This document shows positions 8,637 through 16,971 of a stretch of DNA of 64,000 bases, one piece after another. The notes beneath the pieces were generated by a model. The model did no database searches, had not been told where the DNA came from, and worked only from the letters and a program-made list of their open reading frames with translations. The position numbers and the translations under genes are program-made. The stretch is from Chiayiivirga flava (GTDB lineage: Bacteria; Pseudomonadota; Gammaproteobacteria; Xanthomonadales; Xanthomonadaceae). Within the stretch, counting starts at the first letter, position 1, and each line of letters starts with the position of its first letter. The stretch is from the NCBI RefSeq assembly GCF_014202825.1, contig NZ_JACHHP010000004.1:310001-374000 (forward strand). The letters run 5' to 3'.

Positions 8637-10451
8637 TCAGTAGACGTCACGGCTGTAGCGGCCCTCCGATTGCAGTTGGGCAAGGTACGCGTGCGCGGAG
8701 TCGGCATCGCCGCCGCGCTGGGTGGCGATCACGTCCAGCAGCGCCGCATGCACGTCGCGACCCATCGCGATGGAGCCGCACACGTAGAGATGCGCGCCGC
8801 CGTCGAGCCAGTCGAACAGGTCGCGTCCACGCTCGCGCAAACGCTGCTGCACGTAGAGTCTTTCCGCTTGGTCGCGCGAAAACGCGAGATCGAGCCGCTG
8901 CAGGTCTGCGCGTCGGAGCGCCTCCTGCCACTCGGTCTGGTAGAGGAAATCGTCGCGGAATTGCTGCGCGCCGAAGAACAGCCACGCGCGTCCGCGCGCG
9001 CCGGCTGCGCGGCGCTCCTGCACGAAGCCGCGGAACGGCGCCACGCCCGTGCCCGGGCCGATCATCACGATGTCGCGCGATGCGTCGGTCGGCACGCGAA
9101 AGCGTTCGTTGGGTTCGATGAATACCGAGGCACTGTCGCCGTCGCACAGGTCGGCGAGGAAGCGCGACGCGGCACCGACGTGGACGTGCCCGAAGGCTTC
9201 GTAGCCGAGCACGTCGACGGTGAGATGCGCTTCGTCGCCGACCTCCTTCTGGCTCGACGCGATCGAATACAACCGCGGCGTGGCCGATCGCAGCGCCGCG
9301 ACGAGTGCGTCCGCGCTCCATGCCGCAGGCCAGCGCCGGAGCACGTCGATGAGCTGGTGCGAGGCAAGCAGCGCGGCACAGTCCGCCTGTTGCGCCGGCG
9401 CCAGCAGGCGATCGAGCTCGGCCGATGCGGACAACGTCGCATGGGCCGCGAGGAACGGGCGCGAGAGCCGGGTGAGTTCGCGCCGCGATTGCAGCCAGTG
9501 CGACAACGGCAGGGCGATACCGTCGTGCGTCACCACGACGTCGCCGTCCAGGCCCAGGACATCGAGGACCGCGTCGCGCACCGCGGGCGGGTTGTGCTGC
9601 CACACGCCGAGCGCGTCGCCCGGTTCGTAGCGCAGTCCGCTGCCGGCGAGCGAGAGTTCGATGTGGCGCACGTCCTTGGCACTGTTGCGCCCACTCAGGC
9701 GCTGGTTCGCGAGCAGTCCGGCCGCGAACGGACGCTCGCGCGTCCAGGCCGATGGCGCGGGCGGCGGACGCAACGCGGTGACGTTGGGGGCCGTTGCGGC
9801 GGTGGTAAGCAGCGCGCGCGCGTGGTCGACGGCGGCGGCGCTCCACGGTTGCGCCACCGTGTCGACATCGAGGTCGGCCTCACCCGCAGCGAACAGGCGC
9901 GTCGCACCCAGTTCCGCCAGCCGCGCATCGATGCGCCGGGCGATGCCGCAGAACTGCGCGTAGCTCGAGTCGCCGAGCCCGAGCACGGCGAACTTCAGTC
10001 CCGACAGCGCCGGTGCGCGCTTGCCGCACAGGAATTCGACGAAGCCGATGGCATCGTCCGGCGGATCGCCGTCGCCCTGCGTGCTGATGACGATGTAGAG
10101 CAGGCGTTCGGTCACCAGGTCGCGTGTCGGAAAGGCGTCCGCGCGCACCAGCCGCGCCGCGAGGCCGGCGCCTTCGAGGTCGTGCACCAGCCGCTCGGCG
10201 GCGCGCCGCGCGTTGCCGGTCTGGCTGCCGTACAGCACGGTGGCGCGCGGTGCGCCGGCGCCGCCGGGCAGCAGCGCGAGGGCGGGGGGCGCGGGCAGTT
10301 GCGCGAGGCCGGCGGCATAGCCGGACAGCCACCACAGTCCGGACGCGTCGAGCCCGTCCACCAGCCGCGCAAGCAGCGCCGGTTTCTCGCCGCCGAAAGA
10401 CGGCGGCACGGTCGGCGTTGGCAGCGGTTGGGCGGACATGCGGGGCGCCAT
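8637..10451 (-). CDS. cysJ: Sulfite reductase (NADPH) flavoprotein alpha subunit CysJ
   Basis: A 604-residue diflavin reductase that carries electrons from NADPH to CysI. Domains in order: an N-terminal extension; a flavodoxin-like FMN domain starting at TVLYGSQTGNARR (about 65-78); an FAD domain with RLYSIASS; and an NADPH domain with GPGTGVAPFRGF. The protein ends in YSRDVY, the standard C-terminus of this family. Two in-frame starts exist, ATG at 10451 and ATG at 10439 (MSAQPLP); the longer is reported. First gene of the cysJIH operon and divergent from an RND efflux operon. Confidence 0.95.
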   Translation of the reverse strand: MAPRMSAQPLPTPTVPPSFGGEKPALLARLVDGLDASGLWWLSGYAAGLAQLPAPPALALLPGGAGAPRATVLYGSQTGNARRAAERLVHDLEGAGLAARLVRADAFPTRDLVTERLLYIVISTQGDGDPPDDAIGFVEFLCGKRAPALSGLKFAVLGLGDSSYAQFCGIARRIDARLAELGATRLFAAGEADLDVDTVAQPWSAAAVDHARALLTTAATAPNVTALRPPPAPSAWTRERPFAAGLLANQRLSGRNSAKDVRHIELSLAGSGLRYEPGDALGVWQHNPPAVRDAVLDVLGLDGDVVVTHDGIALPLSHWLQSRRELTRLSRPFLAAHATLSASAELDRLLAPAQQADCAALLASHQLIDVLRRWPAAWSADALVAALRSATPRLYSIASSQKEVGDEAHLTVDVLGYEAFGHVHVGAASRFLADLCDGDSASVFIEPNERFRVPTDASRDIVMIGPGTGVAPFRGFVQERRAAGARGRAWLFFGAQQFRDDFLYQTEWQEALRRADLQRLDLAFSRDQAERLYVQQRLRERGRDLFDWLDGGAHLYVCGSIAMGRDVHAALLDVIATQRGGDADSAHAYLAQLQSEGRYSRDVY

Positions 10452-10880
10452 CGGGACAGGCAGGCATCGTAGGCCGCGCGTGGCGGCGTCCGAAAAGGAC
10501 GCCTCGCCATGTGGTCATGCACGGGACTTATGGTGGATAGGTGGCGACGACGCCGTGCACTACACTTGCGCGCCCGACGATGCGCCGCAGTGCGCGGCGC
10601 GCGATCGGTGCCGCCGGTTCGTGCAGATCGCACCGCCATCGCCGATGCACGCGCGTCGGCGGGGCGACCGCGACGATGCACGCCTGCCCGCTGCCGCGGC
10701 GGCATGCGTCGGATCGTGCGGGTTGTCGGTCGCGCGGTCGCGGCGCCCGCCGGCGGTCGCCGTCATCGGCCTGGCCCGGCCCGCGAACGTCCCGTCGCAG
10801 GCCGGTGCCGGAACCGGTGAACCGGCGCGTATAGCCGGGGTCCAGACTTTCCCTTCGTGTCTTTCCAAGGAACATGCCGC
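10452..10880. other. Divergent intergenic region between cysJ and the RND efflux operon
   Basis: About 430 bp without a convincing gene. It should hold the leftward cysJIH promoter and the rightward efflux promoter. A perfect 7-bp inverted repeat with a 5-base loop (arms 10485-10491 and 10497-10503) lies about 35 bp before cysJ and may be part of its leader. AAGGAA at 10867-10872 is the ribosome binding site of the adaptor gene. Small frames here lack coding features. Confidence 0.5.
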
Positions 10881-11975
10881 ATGCCGCAATCCCGCCGATT
10901 CCACGTCCCCGCCCTGGTATTCGTCACGCTGGCGACGTTGTTCGGCTGCAGCAGGCAGGAGGCGCCGCGCGGCGCGACGAGCCCGCCGGTGGTGGTCACC
11001 TCGGCGCTCGTCGAAACCAAACCCTGGCGCGACACCATCGAGGCGCTGGGCACGGCGCAGGCGAAGGAGTCGGTCACGCTCACGGCCAAGGTCACCGAGA
11101 CCGTCAACTCGGTGAATTTCGAGGACGGCGACCTGGTCGAGGCCGGCCGCGTGCTGGTGGATCTGTCCGGGCGCGCCGAGGTGGCGCAGCTGCGCGAGGC
11201 GCAGGCGGCGTATACCGAGGCGCAGCAGCAGTACGCGCGCCAGTCCGAACTGGTGACCAAGGGCACCATCGCGCGCAGCCAGCTCGACACGCAGATCGCC
11301 ACGCGCGACGCCGCCAAGGCGCGCGCCGACGCGATCCGCGCGGCCCTGTCCGATCGCGTGATCACCGCGCCGTTCGCCGGCGTGCTCGGCTTCCGGCAGG
11401 TGAGCCAGGGCGCACTCGTGACGCCCGGTGCGGTCATCGCCACGCTCGACGACGTGAGCACGATCAAGCTCGATTTCTCGATCCCCGAGGCCTATCTCGG
11501 CGCCGTCCAGGTCGGGCAGCAGGTCACCGCGCACAGTCCCGCGTACCCGGAACGCGAGTTCGCCGGCACGGTCGCGGCGATCGATTCGCGCGTGGACCCG
11601 GTCACCCGCGCGGTGACGGTGCGCGCGGAGATTCCCAATCCCGAGGCCCGGCTGCGGCCCGGCATGCTGCTCACCGTGCGCCTGTTCCGCCCCGAGCGGC
11701 AGGCGATCGTGATTCCCGAGATCGCGCTGGTGCAGGTCGGCACCAACGCGTTCGTGTACCGCATCGACGACGCGGCGAAGGCGAGCCAGGTGAACGTGCG
11801 GGTCGGCGCCCGGCGGCGCGGCGAGATCGAGATCGTGGAAGGCCTGGCGGTGGGCGACCGGATCGTGATCGACGGCACAGGCAAACTGCGCGACGGCGCC
11901 ACGGTGCAGGACGCGGCGCGCGCGCCGGCCGCAGCCGAACCGCCGGCGGCGGCGCCGTCCGCGACGGCCGGCTGA
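10881..11975 (+). CDS. RND efflux periplasmic adaptor (membrane fusion) lipoprotein
   Basis: A 364-residue adaptor linking an inner-membrane RND pump to an outer-membrane channel. The signal ends in a lipobox-like LFGC. The body has the usual mirrored layout: a barrel-sandwich half (VNFEDGDLVEAGRVLV), a helical hairpin (QLREAQAAYTEAQQQYARQSEL) and the second sandwich half (ITAPFAGVLGFRQVSQGALV). A beta-barrel and a membrane-proximal domain follow. The tail is Ala/Pro rich. ATG at 10881 has AAGGAA eight bases upstream. Seven bp separate it from the pump gene. No TolC-type gene accompanies the pair, so they must use one encoded elsewhere. Substrate unknown. Confidence 0.92.
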   Translation: MPQSRRFHVPALVFVTLATLFGCSRQEAPRGATSPPVVVTSALVETKPWRDTIEALGTAQAKESVTLTAKVTETVNSVNFEDGDLVEAGRVLVDLSGRAEVAQLREAQAAYTEAQQQYARQSELVTKGTIARSQLDTQIATRDAAKARADAIRAALSDRVITAPFAGVLGFRQVSQGALVTPGAVIATLDDVSTIKLDFSIPEAYLGAVQVGQQVTAHSPAYPEREFAGTVAAIDSRVDPVTRAVTVRAEIPNPEARLRPGMLLTVRLFRPERQAIVIPEIALVQVGTNAFVYRIDDAAKASQVNVRVGARRRGEIEIVEGLAVGDRIVIDGTGKLRDGATVQDAARAPAAAEPPAAAPSATAG

Positions 11976-11982
11976 CGCGGCC

Positions 11983-14900
11983 ATGAACATCTCCGAACTC
12001 TCGATCAAGCGCCCGGTGTTCGCCACCGTGATGAGCCTGCTGCTCGTCGCGCTCGGCGTGATGTCGTTCACGCGGCTCACGCTGCGCGAGCTGCCGGCAA
12101 TCGATCCGCCGGTGGTGTCGGTGGACGTGACGTATCCGGGCGCATCGGCCGCCGTGGTCGAAACCCGCATCACGCAGATTCTCGAAGATGCCGTCAGCGG
12201 CATCGAAGGCATCGAGACGCTGGAGTCGCGCAGCGTCAACGGTCGCTCCAGCCTCAGCATCGAGTTCTCGCTCTCGCGCGACATCGAGGCCGCCGCCAAC
12301 GACATCCGCGATGCGATCAGCCGCGTGATGGACCGCATGCCGGACGAGGCCGATCCGCCGGAAATCGAAAAGGTGGAATCGGACGCCGACCCCATCCTCT
12401 GGCTCAACATGAGCTCCGAGCGGATGGACACACTGGAGATCTCCGACTATGCCGACCGCTACATCGTCGACCAGCTCTCCGCGCTCGACGGCGTGGCGCA
12501 GGTGCGCATCGGTGGCGAGCAGAGGTATTCGATGCGGGTGTGGCTCGACCGCCAGGCGCTCGCCGCGCGCGGGCTCACCGTGGCCGACGTGGAAAACGCG
12601 CTCGAGCGCGAAAACGTCGAATTGCCGGCCGGGCGCATCGAATCGGAAGAACGCGACTTCACCCTGCGCGTGCAGCGCGGCTACCTCGGCCCCGAGGATT
12701 TCGCCGCGCTGGTGCTGAGCAAGGGCGACGACGGCTACCTCGTCCGGCTGGGCGACGTGGCGAAGGTGGAACGCGCCTCGGCCGAGCGGCGTGCGTATTT
12801 CCGCAGCAACGGCCAGGCCAACATCGGCATGGGCATCGTCAAGACGTCCACCGCCAACAGCCTGGACGTGGCGCTGGCGGTGCGCGCCGAGGCCGAGCGC
12901 ATCCAGCAGTCGCTGCCCGAAGGCACCAACATCTTCGTCGCGTTCGACAGCACGGTGTTCATCGAGGCGGCGGTGGAGCGCGTGTACGCGACGCTGTTCG
13001 AAGCCATCGCGCTGGTGCTCGTGGTGATCTTCCTGTTCCTGGGCAGCGCGCGTGCGGCGCTGATTCCGGCCGTGACCGTGCCGGTGTGCCTGATCGCCGC
13101 GTTCATCGCGCTGTACGCGTTCGGTTTCTCGATCAACCTGCTGACGCTGCTGGCGCTGGTGCTGTGCATTGGCCTCGTGGTGGACGATGCCATCGTGGTG
13201 CTCGAGAACATCCAGCGCCGCGCCGACCTCGGCGAACCGCCGCTGGTCGCCGCCGTGCGCGGCACCAAGCAGGTGGCCTTCGCCGTGATCGCGACCACCG
13301 CGGTGCTGGTGGCGGTGTTCCTGCCGGTGGGCTTCATGGAGGGCAACACCGGCCGACTGTTCCGCGAGCTGTCGGTGGCGCTCGCCGGCGCCATCGCGAT
13401 CTCGGCCTTCGTCGCGCTCACGCTCACGCCGATGATGTCGTCCAAGCTCGTGCGCCCGCACGGCGAGCCGCGCGGCATCACCGGCTGGATCAACACGCGC
13501 TTCAACCGCCTGAGTGCCGGCTACGGCCGCCAGATCCGCTACACCAGCGGCAAGCCGTGGCTGTTCGGCCTGGTGATGGTGGCCGCGGTGGTGGTGAGTT
13601 TCCTGATGGTGCGCATGGTGCCGAGCGAACTCGCGCCGCCGGAGGACCGCGGCGCCTTCTTCGTGATGGTGCAAGGGCCGGAGGGTGCGGGCTACGACTA
13701 CACCGTGCAGCAGATCCAGAAGGTGGAAGAGATCATGTCGCGCTACATCGGCGACGGCAAACCGCTGCAGCGCGCCAACGCGCGCGTGCCCGGCGGCTTC
13801 GGTGCGGGCGAGGAAATGCACACCGGGCAGGTGATCGTCTTCCTGCAGGATTGGGACAAGCGCGAGGTGAGCACGGCGGAGGTCGTCGACGAGCTGCGCG
13901 CCGAACTCGGCAAGCTGCCCGCGGTGCGTGCCCTGCCGCAGGTGCGCACGGGCCTGGTGCGCAGTCGCGGACAGCCGTTCAACGTGGTGCTCGGCGGACC
14001 GGACTACGACGAGATCGTGCAGTGGCGCGACCGCATCCTCGCGCGCATGGAAGAAAATCCCGGTCTGTATGCCGGCGATTCGGACTACAAGGAAACGCGG
14101 CCGCAGATCCGCGTGGAAATCGATCGCTCGCGCGCGGCCGACCTCGGCATTTCGGTGCAGGACATCGGCCGCACGCTCGAATCGATGATGGGATCGCGCC
14201 GCGTCACCACGTATGTCGAGGACGGCCAGGAATACGATGTGATCCTGCAGGCGCAGGCCACCGATCGCGCGCAGCCGGCGGATCTGGAAAACCTCTACGT
14301 GCGCGCACGCTCGGGCGACCTGGTGCCGCTGTCGAGCGTGGTCACGCTGTCGGAACTGGCCGAGCCGGGCACGCTCAACCGCTTCAACCGGCTGCGCGCG
14401 ATCACCATTTCGGCCGGCCTTGCGCCCGGGTATCCGCTCGGCGAAGCACTGCAGTGGGTGCAGCAGGTCATCGAGGAGGAACTGCCGGACTACGCGCAGA
14501 TCGACTACAAGGGCGAATCGCGCGAATACCAGCAGGCCGGCGGTGCGGTGATCTTCACCTTCGCGATGGCGCTGCTGATCGTGTATCTGGTGCTGGCGGC
14601 GCAGTTCGAAAGCTTCGTGCATCCGCTCGTCATCATGCTGACGGTGCCGCTCGCGGTGCTGGGCGCGTTGATCGGGCTGTGGGTGACCGGCGGCTCGCTC
14701 AATCTCTTCAGCCAGATCGGCATCGTGATGCTGGTGGGCCTGGCGGCGAAGAACGGCATCCTGATCGTGGAGTTCGCCAACCAGTTGCGCGACGAGGGGC
14801 GCAGCATCGAGGAGGCCATCGTCGAATCGGCGTCGGTGCGACTGCGGCCGATCCTGATGACGTCGATCGCCACGATCATGGGCGCGGTGCCGCTGGTGGT

Positions 14901-15102
14901 GGCCGGTGGTCCCGGCTCGGCGAGCCGCGCCACCATCGGCGTGGTGGTGATCTTCGGCGTGGCGTTCTCGACGCTGCTGTCGCTGTATGTCGTGCCCGCG
15001 TTCTATCGCCTGCTGGCCCCGTACACGCGCTCGCCGGAGGCGCTCGCGAAGAAGCTCGAGCGCCTGGAGCAGGAGACGCCGGCGGTCGGCGGTCATGCGT
15101 GA
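11983..15102 (+). CDS. RND multidrug efflux permease (HAE-1/AcrB-like)
   Basis: A 1039-residue inner-membrane drug/proton antiporter. The N-terminus has the RND opening SIKRPVFATVMSLLL, and two large periplasmic loops follow TM1 and TM7. The proton-relay Asp pair lies in TM4 (GLVVDDAIVVLENI, about residues 400-413). The second half repeats the fold and contains GLAAKNGILIVEFANQ and RLRPILMTS. The hydrophobic HAE-type relay, rather than a CzcA-type DFG..DGA..VEN segment, argues for organic substrates. It is transcribed with the adaptor just upstream. Confidence 0.94.
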   Translation: MNISELSIKRPVFATVMSLLLVALGVMSFTRLTLRELPAIDPPVVSVDVTYPGASAAVVETRITQILEDAVSGIEGIETLESRSVNGRSSLSIEFSLSRDIEAAANDIRDAISRVMDRMPDEADPPEIEKVESDADPILWLNMSSERMDTLEISDYADRYIVDQLSALDGVAQVRIGGEQRYSMRVWLDRQALAARGLTVADVENALERENVELPAGRIESEERDFTLRVQRGYLGPEDFAALVLSKGDDGYLVRLGDVAKVERASAERRAYFRSNGQANIGMGIVKTSTANSLDVALAVRAEAERIQQSLPEGTNIFVAFDSTVFIEAAVERVYATLFEAIALVLVVIFLFLGSARAALIPAVTVPVCLIAAFIALYAFGFSINLLTLLALVLCIGLVVDDAIVVLENIQRRADLGEPPLVAAVRGTKQVAFAVIATTAVLVAVFLPVGFMEGNTGRLFRELSVALAGAIAISAFVALTLTPMMSSKLVRPHGEPRGITGWINTRFNRLSAGYGRQIRYTSGKPWLFGLVMVAAVVVSFLMVRMVPSELAPPEDRGAFFVMVQGPEGAGYDYTVQQIQKVEEIMSRYIGDGKPLQRANARVPGGFGAGEEMHTGQVIVFLQDWDKREVSTAEVVDELRAELGKLPAVRALPQVRTGLVRSRGQPFNVVLGGPDYDEIVQWRDRILARMEENPGLYAGDSDYKETRPQIRVEIDRSRAADLGISVQDIGRTLESMMGSRRVTTYVEDGQEYDVILQAQATDRAQPADLENLYVRARSGDLVPLSSVVTLSELAEPGTLNRFNRLRAITISAGLAPGYPLGEALQWVQQVIEEELPDYAQIDYKGESREYQQAGGAVIFTFAMALLIVYLVLAAQFESFVHPLVIMLTVPLAVLGALIGLWVTGGSLNLFSQIGIVMLVGLAAKNGILIVEFANQLRDEGRSIEEAIVESASVRLRPILMTSIATIMGAVPLVVAGGPGSASRATIGVVVIFGVAFSTLLSLYVVPAFYRLLAPYTRSPEALAKKLERLEQETPAVGGHA

Positions 15103-15165
15103 CGACGGCGACGTTCCGAGCGTTCCATCGCCAGCTGAGATCTGTTCCCCGTTGCCGCGTTTCAA

Positions 15166-15202
15166 AGCTTTTCCCTCTTGATGGGGGAAGGGTTGGGATG
15201 GG
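15166..15202 (+). repeat. Left copy of a palindromic repeat element before a DUF559 gene
   Basis: Reads ctttt-ccctc-ttgat-ggggga-agggttgggatggggg. Its core is a small palindrome (ccctc/gaggg type) followed by GGGTTGGGATGGGGG. The same element occurs inverted at about 15309-15353, with a few substitutions. The resemblance is clear by eye over the GGGATGGGGG/CCCCCATCCC half. Confidence 0.65.
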
Positions 15203-15308
15203 GGCGGCTCCCGCTGCCGCTGCCAGTGTCTCCGTGCGGCGCTGCTGGCAGCCACGGGGCGGGCACGCCGGACATTCGACACCAACCTCCGTAAGATCAA
15301 GGGCCACC

Positions 15309-15353
15309 CCCATCCCGACCCGTCCCCCGTCGAGGGGGAAGGGCTCAAGCGCC
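15309..15353 (-). repeat. Right, inverted copy of the palindromic repeat element
   Basis: Reads CCCCCATCCC followed by gacccg, then a core palindrome tcccccgtcgagggggaa, then gggctcaag. Reverse-complemented, it aligns with the left copy at 15166. It ends about 20 bp before the DUF559 start codon. The pair could act as the ends of a small mobile or REP-like unit; this is inference. Confidence 0.65.
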
Positions 15354-15373
15354 AGAGCGAGAGCGAGCACGCC

Positions 15374-16909
15374 ATGCCCGATTGGCAAACCAAACGGGCG
15401 CGCGAATTGCGCGCGAACATGACCAATGCGGAGCGCAAGCTCTGGACAGTTCTGCGCGACCGCCAGGTCGACCAGTTCAGGTTCCGCCGCCAGATGCCGA
15501 TCGGCCGCTACGTCGCGGATTTCGTCTGTCCGGCGGCGCGCCTGGTCATCGAAATCGATGGCGGCCAGCACGGCACGCCCACCGACGCCGCGCGCGATCG
15601 CTGGTTCACCGAGGCTGGTTTCCGCGTGCTGCGGTTCTGGAACAACGAGGTGGAGCGCAACCTCGAGGGCGTTTACCAGCGCGTGCAGGAGGCGCTGGTC
15701 GCCACGAAGGCGCGGACGATAAGTCCGGACACAGCGGGCTCGACAGCTGCGTCAGCGCCCGCCGCGCCAGCCGCGCCCACCGCGCCAGCCGCAGAATCAC
15801 CCGCACCCGCACCCGCACCCGCACCCGCACCCGCACCCGCACAAAAGGCCGGCGATGACGATTCGCCGTGGGCACGTGCACGACGCGAGCGCGACGCGAC
15901 AGCCCGTGGCCTGCAGGCCGGCGACGAACGCGCCGCGATTGCGCGCACGCACGATCACGCGCACGAACGCGCGAGCGCGCAAGCCGCGTCCGCGATGCCC
16001 GGCCGCGCGGCGGATCCGCAGTCGCCCGTGCAGGCGTCGCACGCCGCTCCTGCAACAGCGGAATCGCCGTGGCGGCCACGGCCGGCGCGCGCCGAAGCGG
16101 CACCGGACGGCCCCGCGCCACCCGTACCTGCGTCACCCGTGCCTACGACACCGCAGCGATCCGGCGCCACCACGGTGGAAGTCCGCATCCATGGCTTCAA
16201 TGCGTGTCTCGCGGCCTTCGCCGCGCGGCCGCACGATCTGCGCAAGGTGTATCTGCTGCAGTCGCGGCTGCATGCCTTGCGCGACGTGCTGGCGTGGTGC
16301 GTGCAGCATCGGCTCGGCTACCGCGTGGTCGAGGAGGCGGACCTCGCGAAACTGGCCGGGTCCACGCATCACGAAGGTCTGTGCTTCGACATGAGGCGTC
16401 GCGACCAGCCCGACCTGGCGCAGCTGCTCGCCACGCTGCCGGCATCGCGGCCGGCGTGCCTGCTGTGGCTCGACGGCGTCGGCAATCCGCACAACTTCGG
16501 CGCGGTGCTGCGTTCGGCCGCGCACTTCGGCGTTGCCGGCGTGCTGTTGCCGCCGGGTTCGACGCTGACCCTGTCCGGTGCCGCGTACCGGGTGGCGGAG
16601 GGCGGCGCTGAGGCCGTGCCCGTGGTCAGGCTCGACAGCGTGCCCGACGCGATGCGGGCGCTGCACGCGGCGGGCTTCACGCTGGCCGCAACGTTGCCAC
16701 GTGCGGCCACGTCGATCCACGCCGCCGATCTCCCGCCGCGCACCGTGTTCGTGCTCGGTGCCGAGGGCGACGGCATGCAGGCGGCGCTGATCGACGCCTG
16801 CGGCTTGCGCGTCACCATTCCGGGCACCGGTCGGGTGGAGAGCCTCAACATCGCCAACGCCGTCGGCGTGCTGCTGTCCGAGCACTGGCGACGCCACGCC
16901 GGCCACTAG
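15374..16909 (+). CDS. Fusion: DUF559 nuclease-like domain + Ala/Pro linker + SpoU/TrmH-type RNA 2'-O-methyltransferase
   Basis: One 511-residue frame with two normally separate proteins. Residues 1-115 are a complete DUF559 domain (Vsr/PD-(D/E)XK-like) with ADFVCPAARLVIEIDGGQH carrying the presumed D...ExD metal site. Residues ~120-155 are Ala/Pro rich with a (PA)7 run. Residues ~160-265 are charged and disordered (SPWARARRERD). Residues ~270-511 form a TrmH-type enzyme: a substrate-binding N-domain, then motif 1 NPHNFGAVLRSA, motif 2 LGAEGDGM and motif 3 IPGTGRVESLN of the SpoU trefoil knot. No internal stop or frameshift is seen. The methyltransferase probably once started near residue 160, so the DUF559 part looks added to its 5' end. 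The rRNA or tRNA target is unknown. Confidence 0.85.
   Translation: MPDWQTKRARELRANMTNAERKLWTVLRDRQVDQFRFRRQMPIGRYVADFVCPAARLVIEIDGGQHGTPTDAARDRWFTEAGFRVLRFWNNEVERNLEGVYQRVQEALVATKARTISPDTAGSTAASAPAAPAAPTAPAAESPAPAPAPAPAPAPAQKAGDDDSPWARARRERDATARGLQAGDERAAIARTHDHAHERASAQAASAMPGRAADPQSPVQASHAAPATAESPWRPRPARAEAAPDGPAPPVPASPVPTTPQRSGATTVEVRIHGFNACLAAFAARPHDLRKVYLLQSRLHALRDVLAWCVQHRLGYRVVEEADLAKLAGSTHHEGLCFDMRRRDQPDLAQLLATLPASRPACLLWLDGVGNPHNFGAVLRSAAHFGVAGVLLPPGSTLTLSGAAYRVAEGGAEAVPVVRLDSVPDAMRALHAAGFTLAATLPRAATSIHAADLPPRTVFVLGAEGDGMQAALIDACGLRVTIPGTGRVESLNIANAVGVLLSEHWRRHAGH
15799..15840 (+). repeat. Perfect hexanucleotide tandem repeat, ACCCGC x7
   Basis: Seven exact copies of ACCCGC lie inside the linker of the DUF559-methyltransferase gene, each coding Pro-Ala. 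Because the unit is six bases, slippage would change linker length without breaking the frame. Confidence 0.9.
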
Positions 16910-16971
16910 CGTATTGGCGCGGTTCACGCGCGGCCGGTATCGTGCACCGGCTTTGTCCTGCGGAGACCTGC

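Larger units (their letters stand above)
15103..15373. other. Intergenic segment with paired inverted G-rich/C-rich repeats
   Basis: A 271-bp gap between the RND pump and the DUF559-methyltransferase gene. It contains two copies of a ~38-bp palindromic element in opposite orientation (about 15166-15202 and 15309-15353), with an imperfect inverted repeat between them. No gene is seen. Confidence 0.6.

Noticed and set aside
7095-10472. Plus-strand open frame of 1125 codons across cysI and cysJ
   Set aside because: Antisense shadow: cysI and cysJ on the minus strand are complete with all motifs.
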